NCBI GenBank assembly: GCA_002431395.1
Contig: DJEU01000044.1
Coordinates: forward strand, 1-51,245
DNA length: 51,245 bases
Reading direction: 5' to 3'
Source: Lachnoclostridium sp. UBA5890
GTDB taxonomy: Bacteria > Bacillota > Clostridia > Lachnospirales > Lachnospiraceae
In this document: in pieces, positions 1 to 8,395 of the stretch
Position numbering within the stretch: the stretch's first letter is position 1
Layout of the letters: each line of letters starts with the position of its first letter
Notes under the pieces: model-generated
The model's input: only the letters and a program-made list of their open reading frames with translations
Database searches by the model: none
What the model was told of the DNA's origin: nothing
Made by a program: the position numbers and the translations under genes

Positions 1-56
1 GAAAACAAAGTGTCAAAGACCCGGGTAAATAAAAAAGGAAAAGTAGAACTTTCCTA

Positions 57-85
57 TTGACACCACTCTACAACTGTGGTAAGAT
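57..85 (+). promoter_or_regulatory. Probable sigma-A promoter of rpoBC
   Basis: A perfect -35 TTGACA (57-62) is followed by 17 bp and a -10 TAAGAT (80-85) preceded by TGG, an extended -10. The 9-mer CTGTGGTAA occurs at 74-82, spanning the -10, and again at 99-107, and ACAGTACTGT (93-102) is a perfect palindrome near the expected start site. The promoter gives rpoBC expression independent of the upstream genes, which lie outside the window. Confidence 0.8.
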
Positions 86-114
86 GGAATATACAGTACT
101 GTGGTAAATTAGGT

Positions 115-132
115 TCAGTGACCCTTCACTGA
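115..132 (+). other. rpoB leader stem-loop
   Basis: TCAGTGA (115-121) and TCACTGA (126-132) form a perfect 7-bp stem with a 4-nt loop in the short untranslated leader of rpoB. No U-tract follows, so it is not a terminator. It could stabilise or mark a processing site in the mRNA; that role is inference. Confidence 0.5.
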
Positions 133-179
133 TTCATTATAACACAGTTTTGTAAAAAAAACAAGGAGTGAAATCATCA

Positions 180-3100
180 ATGGAGAAAAACAGAATACGT
201 CCTGTCAAAGTGGGCAAAGGCGTCAGAATGAGTTACTCAAAGCAAAAAGAAGTTTTGGAGATGCCTAACCTGATTGCGGTTCAGACAGATTCATACAAAT
301 GGTTTTTGGAAGAAGGTTTAAATGAAGTTTTTCGTGATATTTCCCCGATTTCAGATTACAACGGAAATCTCAGTCTTGAGTTTGTGGGATTTGAGTTGTG
401 CAAAGATGAGGTGAAATATTCAATTGAAGCCTGCAAAGAGCGTGATGCGACATATGCAGCGCCTTTGAAAGTAAAGGTAAGACTTCATAATAAAGAGACA
501 GAAGAGATCAGTGAACATGATATTTTCATGGGCGACCTGCCTCTTATGACTGCGACCGGTACTTTTGTTATCAATGGTGCTGAGCGTGTTATCGTAAGCC
601 AGCTGGTTCGTTCTCCGGGAATCTATTATGGCATTGCACATGATAAGATTGGTAAGGAATTGTATTCTGCTACGGTCATTCCAAACCGTGGTGCATGGCT
701 GGAGTATGAGACAGATTCCAACGACATTTTCTACGTACGTGTAGACCGTAACCGTAAAGTGCCGATCACAGTATTGATCCGTGCTCTCGGTGTCGGAACA
801 AACCAGGAGATCTTGGATCTGTTCGGTGAAGAACCAAAAATTATTGCAAGTTTTGCGAAAGACGCTTCTGAGAATTATCAGGATGGTCTTTTGGAATTGT
901 ACAAAAAACTGCGTCCGGGCGAACCACTTTCCGTCGATAGTGCTGAGAGCCTTATTAATAGTATGTTCTTTGATGTAAGAAGATACGATCTGGCAAAAGT
1001 AGGACGTTATAAATTTAATAAGAAACTTGCATTCCGCAATCGTATCGCCGGTTTTGCTTTGGCCGAAGATGCAATTGATATGGAAAGCGGTGAAGTTATT
1101 GCCGAGGCTGGTGTTCCTTTGACAGAGGAAAAAGCAGCTGAAATCCAGAACAGAGCAATCCCTTACGTCGTTGTACAGACGGAAGAGCATGTTGCAAAAG
1201 TTCTCTCCAATATGATGGTTGATTTGAACGCATTTTTACCAAATGCAGATAAAAAAGAATTGGGTGTGACAGAGGATGTTTATTATCCGGCACTGAAAGC
1301 AATCCTGGATGAGTACACCTCCGAAGAAGAAATTTATGAAGCAATTAAAAAACATATTCCGGACTTGATTCCGAAACATATTACGAAGGAAGATATTTTC
1401 GCTTCGATCAACTACAATATGCATCTCGAGTACGGCATTGGAAATGATGACGATATCGACCATTTGGGCAACCGTCGTATCCGTGCTGTCGGAGAATTGC
1501 TTCAGAACCAGTACCGTATCGGTTTGTCCCGTATGGAACGTGTGGTTCGCGAACGTATGACGACACAGGATGTAGAAACAATCTCTGCACAGTCGCTCAT
1601 CAATATCAAACCTGTGACGGCAGCAGTCAAAGAGTTCTTTGGAAGCTCCCAGTTGTCACAGTTTATGGACCAGAATAACCCATTGTCCGAATTGACACAT
1701 AAGAGACGTCTTTCCGCTCTTGGTCCTGGTGGTCTTTCCCGAGACCGTGCCGGATTCGAAGTCCGAGACGTTCACTATTCCCACTATGGAAGAATGTGTC
1801 CGATCGAGACTCCCGAAGGTCCTAACATCGGTTTGATCAACTCACTGGCATCGTATGCCCGTATCAATGAGTATGGATTTGTAGAGGCCCCATATCGCCG
1901 AGTTGACAAGACGGATCCGGATAATCCGATCGTAACCGACGAAGTTGTTTACATGACAGCGGATGAAGAAGACCGTTATCATGTGGCGCAGGCGAATGAA
2001 GCATTGGATGAAGACGGACACTTTATACGTAAGAACATTTCCGGTCGTTTCCGTGAAGAAACTTCCGAATTTGAAAGAAATAAAATTGATTTCATGGATG
2101 TATCGCCGAAGATGGTATTCTCGGTAGCGACAGCCATGATCCCATTCCTCGAAAACGACGATGCAAACCGTGCGCTGATGGGATCCAACATGCAGCGTCA
2201 GGCAGTACCGCTTTTGGTTACCGAAGCACCTGTTGTTGGTACAGGTATGGAAATGAAAGCCGCTGTCGATTCAGGTAACTGTGTCGTAGCGAAAGAAGGC
2301 GGTGTGGTAGAACGCTCCGAGTCCAACCGTATCATCATCAAAAAAGCCGATGGAAACCGCGATGAATACAAACTTGCGAAGTTTGTACGAAGCAACCAGG
2401 GTACTTGCATGAACCAGCGTCCAATCGTGACAAAAGGTGATGTGATCGAAAAAGGACAGGTTATTGCAGATGGACCTTCTACTTCCGGCGGAGAGATCGC
2501 TCTTGGTAAGAACCCTCTGATCGGATTCATGACATGGGAAGGTTACAACTACGAGGATGCCGTTCTTCTTAGTGAAAGACTTGTACAGGAAGATGTATAT
2601 ACTTCCGTTCATATTACAGAATACGAAACCGAAGCCAGAGATACCAAACTCGGACCGGAAGAGATTACCCGCGACGTACCTGGTGTCGGCGATGATGCAC
2701 TCAAAGATCTGAATGAGCAGGGTATCATCCGTATTGGTGCAGAGGTTCGTGCCGGCGATATTCTTGTCGGAAAAGTAACACCAAAGGGAGAAACCGAGCT
2801 GACAGCCGAGGAAAGACTTCTTCGTGCAATCTTCGGTGAAAAAGCACGTGAAGTAAGAGATACGTCTCTTCGTGTTCCTCATGGTGAATTTGGTATTGTC
2901 GTAGATGCGAAAGTATTTACGAGAGAAAACGGAGATGAACTTTCTCCGGGAGTTAATAAAACCGTGCGTATTTACATCGCACAGAAGAGAAAGATCCAGG
3001 TAGGAGATAAGATGGCGGGTCGTCATGGTAACAAGGGTGTCGTTTCCCGTGTACTTCCGGTAGAAGACATGCCATTCCTTCCAAATGGACGTCCTCTTGA

Positions 3101-3983
3101 TATCGTATTGAACCCTCTGGGCGTGCCTTCCCGTATGAACATCGGACAGGTGCTCGAGATTCACTTGAGTCTGGCAGCAAAAGCCCTTGGTTTCAACGTA
3201 GCGACACCGGTATTTGATGGCGCAAACGAAGTAGATATTATGGATACTTTGAAACTTGCCAATGATTATGTCAATACGCCATTGGATGAGTTCGAAGCAA
3301 AATATAAAGATGTTCTGGATCCGGAAGTGATGCAGTACCTTCTGGAAAATGAAGAATACCGCAAAGAATGGGCAGGTGTACCGATCAAGGAAGATGGAAA
3401 AGTTCAGCTTCGTGACGGACGTACCGGTGAGTTCTTTGATGGAGAAGTAACGATTGGATTCATGCACTACCTGAAACTCCACCATTTGGTTGACGATAAG
3501 ATCCATGCTCGTTCAACCGGTCCTTACTCTCTGGTAACACAGCAGCCTCTGGGTGGTAAAGCTCAGTTCGGTGGACAGCGTTTCGGAGAGATGGAGGTAT
3601 GGGCACTCGAGGCTTATGGTGCTGCTTATACACTTCAGGAAATCCTTACTGTAAAATCCGATGATGTGGTCGGCCGTGTGAAGACATACGAAGCAATCAT
3701 CAAAGGTGACAATATCTCTGAACCGGGAATACCTGAGTCCTTTAAGGTATTGCTCAAAGAGCTGCAGTCTCTTGCATTGGATGTAGCGGTTCTCGATGAA
3801 AACGGCGAAGAGATCCAGATGACAGAGTCTGTGGAAGAAGTAAATGTGGAAGATATGTCAGGATTGATGGAAGGCGACCGATTCGAACTCGAAGAAGAGT
3901 CCTTTGAAGATGCCGGATTCCGTGAGGCTGAATTGTCAGAAATTGACGACGACAGCAGCATTGGCATTTCCGAAGATGAATAA
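180..3983 (+). CDS. rpoB: DNA-directed RNA polymerase subunit beta
   Basis: This is the beta subunit of RNA polymerase, which forms one side of the active-site cleft. The protein is 1267 residues if it starts at ATG 180. A GTG at 168 is in frame but lies inside the AAGGAG ribosome site (163-168), so ATG 180 is chosen. The rifampicin-binding cluster near residues 488-520 carries the motif SQLSQFMDQNNPLSELTHKR with the usual Asp, His and Ser, which predicts rifampicin sensitivity. The nucleotide-binding motifs GDKMAGRHGNKG and the C-terminal clamp motif PLGGKAQFGGQRFGEMEVWA are present. A strongly acidic tail of roughly 90 residues ends the protein, as is common in Clostridia. rpoC follows after 44 bp as the second gene of the operon. 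Confidence 0.98.
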   Translation: MEKNRIRPVKVGKGVRMSYSKQKEVLEMPNLIAVQTDSYKWFLEEGLNEVFRDISPISDYNGNLSLEFVGFELCKDEVKYSIEACKERDATYAAPLKVKVRLHNKETEEISEHDIFMGDLPLMTATGTFVINGAERVIVSQLVRSPGIYYGIAHDKIGKELYSATVIPNRGAWLEYETDSNDIFYVRVDRNRKVPITVLIRALGVGTNQEILDLFGEEPKIIASFAKDASENYQDGLLELYKKLRPGEPLSVDSAESLINSMFFDVRRYDLAKVGRYKFNKKLAFRNRIAGFALAEDAIDMESGEVIAEAGVPLTEEKAAEIQNRAIPYVVVQTEEHVAKVLSNMMVDLNAFLPNADKKELGVTEDVYYPALKAILDEYTSEEEIYEAIKKHIPDLIPKHITKEDIFASINYNMHLEYGIGNDDDIDHLGNRRIRAVGELLQNQYRIGLSRMERVVRERMTTQDVETISAQSLINIKPVTAAVKEFFGSSQLSQFMDQNNPLSELTHKRRLSALGPGGLSRDRAGFEVRDVHYSHYGRMCPIETPEGPNIGLINSLASYARINEYGFVEAPYRRVDKTDPDNPIVTDEVVYMTADEEDRYHVAQANEALDEDGHFIRKNISGRFREETSEFERNKIDFMDVSPKMVFSVATAMIPFLENDDANRALMGSNMQRQAVPLLVTEAPVVGTGMEMKAAVDSGNCVVAKEGGVVERSESNRIIIKKADGNRDEYKLAKFVRSNQGTCMNQRPIVTKGDVIEKGQVIADGPSTSGGEIALGKNPLIGFMTWEGYNYEDAVLLSERLVQEDVYTSVHITEYETEARDTKLGPEEITRDVPGVGDDALKDLNEQGIIRIGAEVRAGDILVGKVTPKGETELTAEERLLRAIFGEKAREVRDTSLRVPHGEFGIVVDAKVFTRENGDELSPGVNKTVRIYIAQKRKIQVGDKMAGRHGNKGVVSRVLPVEDMPFLPNGRPLDIVLNPLGVPSRMNIGQVLEIHLSLAAKALGFNVATPVFDGANEVDIMDTLKLANDYVNTPLDEFEAKYKDVLDPEVMQYLLENEEYRKEWAGVPIKEDGKVQLRDGRTGEFFDGEVTIGFMHYLKLHHLVDDKIHARSTGPYSLVTQQPLGGKAQFGGQRFGEMEVWALEAYGAAYTLQEILTVKSDDVVGRVKTYEAIIKGDNISEPGIPESFKVLLKELQSLALDVAVLDENGEEIQMTESVEEVNVEDMSGLMEGDRFELEEESFEDAGFREAELSEIDDDSSIGISEDE

Positions 3984-4027
3984 ATAATTGCAGGTAAATA
4001 CATCATGTTATAGAAAGGACGATAAGA

Positions 4028-7000
4028 ATGCCACAGGTAAGCGATGTAATTCAGGAAACATTAACATATGACAAAATTAAGATCAAACTGGCATCTCCGG
4101 ACAAGATCCGTGAGTGGTCCCGTGGAGAGGTAAAAAAGCCGGAAACGATCAACTACAGAACATTGAAACCGGAAAAAGACGGTTTGTTCTGTGAAAAGAT
4201 TTTTGGACCAAGCAAAGACTGGGAATGTCATTGTGGAAAATATAAAAAAGTTCGTTATAAAGGTGTTGTCTGCGATCGATGCGGCGTTGAGGTTACGAAA
4301 TCCAGCGTACGTAGAGAGCGTATGGGACACATTGAACTGGCAGCACCGGTTTCCCATATCTGGTATTTTAAGGGAATTCCGAGCCGTATGGGACTGATCC
4401 TTGATATCTCTCCAAAGGTATTGGAGAAGGTTCTGTACTTTGCTGCTTATATCGTATTGGAGTCCGATACGAAAGAAATTCAGGTAAAACAGGTTCTCTC
4501 TGAGAGAGAATATCAGAAAGCCAAAGAAGATTTTGGTGATACATTCCGTGTAGGTATGGGTGCTGAATCCATTCAGGAATTGCTGCAGAGAATTGATTTG
4601 GACAAAGAGTCCAAAGAACTCAAAGCAGAGTTGAAGGCTTCTACAGGCCAGAAACGTGCTCGTATCATTAAGAGACTGGAAGTAATCGAAGCATTCCGCG
4701 AGTCCGGCAACAATCCGGACTGGATGATTTTGACAGTGATCCCGGTTATTCCACCGGATCTTCGTCCAATGGTACAGCTCGACGGTGGTCGTTTTGCGAC
4801 ATCCGATATGAATGATCTGTATCGCCGAATCATCAACCGTAACAACCGTCTGAAGAGACTTTTGGAACTTGGCGCACCGGATATCATCGTGCGTAATGAA
4901 AAACGTATGCTTCAGGAAGCAGTAGATGCTTTGATCGACAATGGACGCCGTGGCCGTCCGGTAACCGGTCCTGGTAACCGTGCTCTGAAATCCCTTTCCG
5001 ATATGCTGAAAGGTAAACAGGGACGTTTCCGTCAGAACCTGCTCGGAAAACGTGTTGACTATTCAGGACGTTCCGTTATCGTCGTAGGTCCGGAACTTAA
5101 GATTTATCAGTGTGGTCTTCCGAAAGAAATGGCAATCGAGCTGTTTAAGCCATTTGTTATGAAAGAACTCGTAGCAAACGGAACTGCACATAACATTAAA
5201 AATGCAAAGAAAATGGTAGAGAAACTGGAGCCTGCTGTATGGGATATCTTAGAGCAGGTTATCAAAGAGCATCCGGTTATGTTGAACCGTGCTCCTACAC
5301 TTCACCGTCTGGGTATCCAGGCATTTGAGCCTACACTTGTAGAAGGTAAAGCGATCAAACTTCATCCATTGGTATGTACTGCGTTTAACGCGGACTTCGA
5401 TGGTGACCAGATGGCTGTGCATCTTCCGCTTTCGGTAGAGGCTCAGGCAGAGTGCCGTTTCCTTCTGCTTTCACCAAACAACCTTTTGAAACCATCCGAT
5501 GGTGGTCCGGTAGCCGTACCTTCGCAGGATATGGTCCTTGGTATCTATTACCTGACACAGGAGCGTCCGGGTGCAAAAGGCGAAGGAAAAGCATTCAAGA
5601 ACATGAACGAAGCAATCATTGCTTACGAAAATCATGAGATTACCTTGCATGCAAAGATTAAAGTAAAATGTCAGGGAATCAATAAAAACGGTGAGATGGA
5701 ATCCCGTATCATTGAGTCCACACTGGGACGTTTCATTTTCAATGAGATCATCAGCCAGGACTTGGGATTCGTAGACCGAAGCAAGGATGAGAATTTCCTT
5801 AAATTGGAAATTGATTTCCATGTAGGAAAGAAACAGCTGAAACAGATCCTTGAGAAATGTATCAATAATCATGGTGCTACAAAGACAGCAGAGACACTGG
5901 ATGCGATCAAGTCTCTCGGTTACAAATATTCTACAAGAGCAGCGATGACGGTATCTATTTCCGATATGGAAGTGCCGGCAGCGAAGAAAGAGATTCTTGC
6001 AGAAGCAGAAAGTACCATTGAAAATATCTCCAGAAACTTCCGTCGTGGTCTTTTGACCGAGGAAGAACGTTACAAAGCGGTTATCGAGACTTGGAAAGAG
6101 GCCGATGATGAGATCACAGAGGCACTTCTTACCGGACTTGACAAATATAACAACATCTTTATGATGGCGGATTCCGGAGCCCGTGGTTCTGACAAACAGA
6201 TCAAACAGCTCGCCGGAATGCGTGGATTGATGGCAGATACATCCGGTCGTACGATCGAACTGCCGATCAAATCGAACTTCCGTGAAGGACTTGACGTACT
6301 GGAGTACTTCATTTCCGCGCATGGTGCTCGTAAAGGACTTTCCGACACAGCGCTTCGTACAGCCGATTCCGGATACCTGACTCGTCGTCTGGTAGACGTA
6401 TCACAGGATCTTATCATCCGTGAGACAGACTGCTGTGAAGGAAAAGACGAGATTCCGGGAATGTGGATCAGTGCATTCATGGATGGAAAAGAAGTTATCG
6501 AGACTTTGGAAGAGCGTATTACAGGCCGTTATGCCTGCGACGATATGTATGACGATGAGGGCGATTTGATCGTAAAGGCAAATCATATGATCACACCAAA
6601 ACGTGCTGCCCGCATCGTAAATACAAAAGCGATCATTGATGCCGGAGATGCTGCGAAAGTTAAGATCCGTACGATCTTGACATGTAAATCTCATATCGGT
6701 ATCTGTGCAAAATGTTATGGATCGAACATGGCAACCGGTGAGCCGGTACAGGTTGGTGAGGCAGTTGGTATCATCGCTGCGCAGTCAATCGGTGAACCTG
6801 GTACACAGCTTACCATGCGTACATTCCATACCGGTGGTGTAGCCGGAGACGATATCACACAGGGTCTTCCTCGTGTCGAGGAGCTTTTTGAGGCAAGAAA
6901 GCCAAAGGGTCTTGCTATCATTTCCGAATTTGGCGGAAAAGTTACTCTTCGTGATACGAAGAAGAAACGTGAAGTTATCATTACCGATGAAGAAAATGGT

Positions 7001-7795
7001 CAGACAAAAGCTTACTTGATTCCATACGGATCTCGTATCAAAGTTATGGATGGTCAGGTGCTTGAGGCCGGTGACGAGTTGACAGAAGGTAGTGTCAACC
7101 CACATGATATCTTGAAGATCAAAGGCGTGCGTGCCGTACAGGATTACATGCTTCGTGAAGTACAGCGTGTATATCGTCTTCAGGGTGTAGAAATCAATGA
7201 CAAGCATATCGAGGTTATTGTCCGCCAGATGCTGAAGAAAGTCCGTATCGAGAACAATGGTGATTCTGACTTCCTTCCGGGAACAATGGTTGACACGCTC
7301 GAATATGAAGATAAAGTAGAAGAACTTGCCGCAGAGGGCAAAGAGGTACCAGAAGGTAAACAGATCATCCTCGGTATCACAAAAGCTTCTCTTGCAACAA
7401 ATTCCTTCCTCTCCGCAGCTTCCTTCCAGGAGACCACAAAGGTTCTTACGGATGCGGCAATCAAAGGAAAGATCGATCCATTGATCGGTTTGAAAGAAAA
7501 TGTTATCCTTGGTAAACTGATTCCAGCCGGAACAGGTATGAAGCGCTACCGCAATATCAGCCTTCACAGTGATCTGGTTGACAGCCTCGAGCCACCGGAA
7601 CCAGTAGAAGAGCCGGAGGAAACAGAAGAGGAAAAAGGTAAGAAGGGCAAAGGAAAGAAATCCACAAAGGATGATAAGGAAATAGATATTGTGGAAGACG
7701 ATGAACTTCTTATGATGGATGAAGATGAGGACGACGAAGCTCTTGACATCGCCGAAGATGATTTCGATGAGGAATTTGATCCGGTGGAAGAGTAG
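4028..7795 (+). CDS. rpoC: DNA-directed RNA polymerase subunit beta'
   Basis: This is the catalytic beta-prime subunit, 1255 residues. The N-terminal zinc site uses Cys67, Cys69, Cys82 and Cys85. The magnesium-binding motif NADFDGDQ lies near residue 455 and supplies the three active-site aspartates. The bridge-helix and trigger-loop region contains EPGTQLTMRTFHTGG, and a second cysteine cluster (CKSHIGICAKC) precedes it. The last ~70 residues are low complexity: a Lys/Gly-rich stretch and then an almost purely acidic tail, matching the acidic tail of the beta subunit. The start has a GAAAGGA ribosome site 44 bp after rpoB. A strong intrinsic terminator at 7908-7946 closes the operon. Confidence 0.98.
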   Translation: MPQVSDVIQETLTYDKIKIKLASPDKIREWSRGEVKKPETINYRTLKPEKDGLFCEKIFGPSKDWECHCGKYKKVRYKGVVCDRCGVEVTKSSVRRERMGHIELAAPVSHIWYFKGIPSRMGLILDISPKVLEKVLYFAAYIVLESDTKEIQVKQVLSEREYQKAKEDFGDTFRVGMGAESIQELLQRIDLDKESKELKAELKASTGQKRARIIKRLEVIEAFRESGNNPDWMILTVIPVIPPDLRPMVQLDGGRFATSDMNDLYRRIINRNNRLKRLLELGAPDIIVRNEKRMLQEAVDALIDNGRRGRPVTGPGNRALKSLSDMLKGKQGRFRQNLLGKRVDYSGRSVIVVGPELKIYQCGLPKEMAIELFKPFVMKELVANGTAHNIKNAKKMVEKLEPAVWDILEQVIKEHPVMLNRAPTLHRLGIQAFEPTLVEGKAIKLHPLVCTAFNADFDGDQMAVHLPLSVEAQAECRFLLLSPNNLLKPSDGGPVAVPSQDMVLGIYYLTQERPGAKGEGKAFKNMNEAIIAYENHEITLHAKIKVKCQGINKNGEMESRIIESTLGRFIFNEIISQDLGFVDRSKDENFLKLEIDFHVGKKQLKQILEKCINNHGATKTAETLDAIKSLGYKYSTRAAMTVSISDMEVPAAKKEILAEAESTIENISRNFRRGLLTEEERYKAVIETWKEADDEITEALLTGLDKYNNIFMMADSGARGSDKQIKQLAGMRGLMADTSGRTIELPIKSNFREGLDVLEYFISAHGARKGLSDTALRTADSGYLTRRLVDVSQDLIIRETDCCEGKDEIPGMWISAFMDGKEVIETLEERITGRYACDDMYDDEGDLIVKANHMITPKRAARIVNTKAIIDAGDAAKVKIRTILTCKSHIGICAKCYGSNMATGEPVQVGEAVGIIAAQSIGEPGTQLTMRTFHTGGVAGDDITQGLPRVEELFEARKPKGLAIISEFGGKVTLRDTKKKREVIITDEENGQTKAYLIPYGSRIKVMDGQVLEAGDELTEGSVNPHDILKIKGVRAVQDYMLREVQRVYRLQGVEINDKHIEVIVRQMLKKVRIENNGDSDFLPGTMVDTLEYEDKVEELAAEGKEVPEGKQIILGITKASLATNSFLSAASFQETTKVLTDAAIKGKIDPLIGLKENVILGKLIPAGTGMKRYRNISLHSDLVDSLEPPEPVEEPEETEEEKGKKGKGKKSTKDDKEIDIVEDDELLMMDEDEDDEALDIAEDDFDEEFDPVEE

Positions 7796-7907
7796 TCACA
7801 GACATCTTTCCTTGCAGAAACGGATTTCTTTGAAGGAGAATGCTTACTTTTTCTTTCGAAGAAGCTAAACTGACACTAAGTGCATAAAACTTGAGGTTTC
7901 AATAAAC

Positions 7908-7946
7908 AAAAAAGCTCCGGCTGCAGAAGTGCAGCCGGGCTTTTTC
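7908..7946 (+). terminator. Intrinsic terminator of rpoBC
   Basis: CCGGCTGCA and TGCAGCCGG form a 9-bp GC-rich stem with loop GAAG, extended by an A-tract with GC on the left and GCTTTTT on the right. The T5 tract ends the rpoC transcript about 110 bp after the stop codon. Confidence 0.92.
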
Positions 7947-8033
7947 TGTTCTATGAAACATCTAAGGCATTCTCGGCTTCAAAGAAATAGTTCTGTGCGG
8001 GAAGATGCCCGTGACTGGTAGATTTGTGGGGCG

Positions 8034-8338
8034 GTCATGCCAAACCGGGAGAAGCAGGCTGCGGCGTGACCGCCGCCAAAGAAAAAGTCATGCCAAATCA
8101 GGAAAATCAGGTCGTGGCATGACTGAGGCCACGAGAAAAGTCATGCCAAATCAGGAAAATCAGGCTGCGGCGTGACCGCCGCCAAAGAAAGAGTCATGCC
8201 AAATCAGGAAAATCAGGCTGCGGCGTGACCGCCGCCAAAGAAAGAGTCATGCCAAACCGGGAAAATCGGGCTGGGGCATGACCGCCGCCAAAGAAAAAGT
8301 CATGCCAAACGAGGAAATCTCGCTCATGGCATGACTTT
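8034..8338. repeat. Tandem array of six 53-bp palindromic units
   Basis: GTCATGCC recurs at 8034, 8087, 8140, 8193, 8246 and 8299, an exact 53-bp period; the sixth unit is truncated at about 40 bp. Units 3 and 4 are identical. Within each unit GTCATGCC pairs with GGCATGAC or GGCGTGAC 29 bp downstream, and units 1, 3 and 4 offer a competing hairpin GCGGCG-TGAC-CGCCGC. Unit 2 replaces this with CGTGGC/GCCACG, which keeps a stem. The period is not a multiple of three and no reading frame crosses it, so it is not coding. Together with the terminator it fills the 600-bp gap between the convergent rpoC and the c-di-GMP gene. No named family is recognised. Confidence 0.9.
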
Positions 8339-8339
8339 T
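8293..8339. terminator. Bidirectional terminator formed by the last array unit
   Basis: The last unit has arms AAAAGTCATGCCA and TGGCATGACTTTT (13 bp) around an inner CGAG-GAAAT-CTCG hairpin. On the minus strand the arm is followed by TTTTTCTTT, so it should terminate the gene that ends at 8396. The plus-strand T-tract is shorter. Confidence 0.7.
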
Positions 8340-8352
8340 GTATAGTATGTAC

Positions 8353-8385
8353 GTAAACTATTCAGGGCACCCCTCCCCATATGTA
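8353..8385. repeat. Remnant of the GTAACTATTCAGG palindromic family
   Basis: The stretch GTAAACTATTCAGG followed by a CCCCTCCCC block matches the left half of the element at 43774 apart from a few bases. The right-hand inverted arm is missing, so this is a half copy. Confidence 0.5.
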
Positions 8386-8395
8386 CAAATAAAAT

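Noticed and set aside
168..179. GTG start for rpoB at 168
   Set aside because: The codon overlaps the AAGGAG ribosome site, and the family alignment begins after ATG 180.
2271..3506. 411-codon open frame antisense to rpoB
   Set aside because: It is a shadow of the highly conserved rpoB frame. The translation has no recognisable domain, is rich in Cys, Phe and Ile from biased reverse codons, and has no ribosome site.
5471..6322. 283-codon open frame antisense to rpoC
   Set aside because: The same shadow effect of a long, codon-biased gene; no domain, no promoter and no ribosome site.
8034..8338. 53-bp array considered as a CRISPR
   Set aside because: The whole unit repeats. There are no unique spacers between short repeats, units 3 and 4 are identical throughout, and no cas gene is present.
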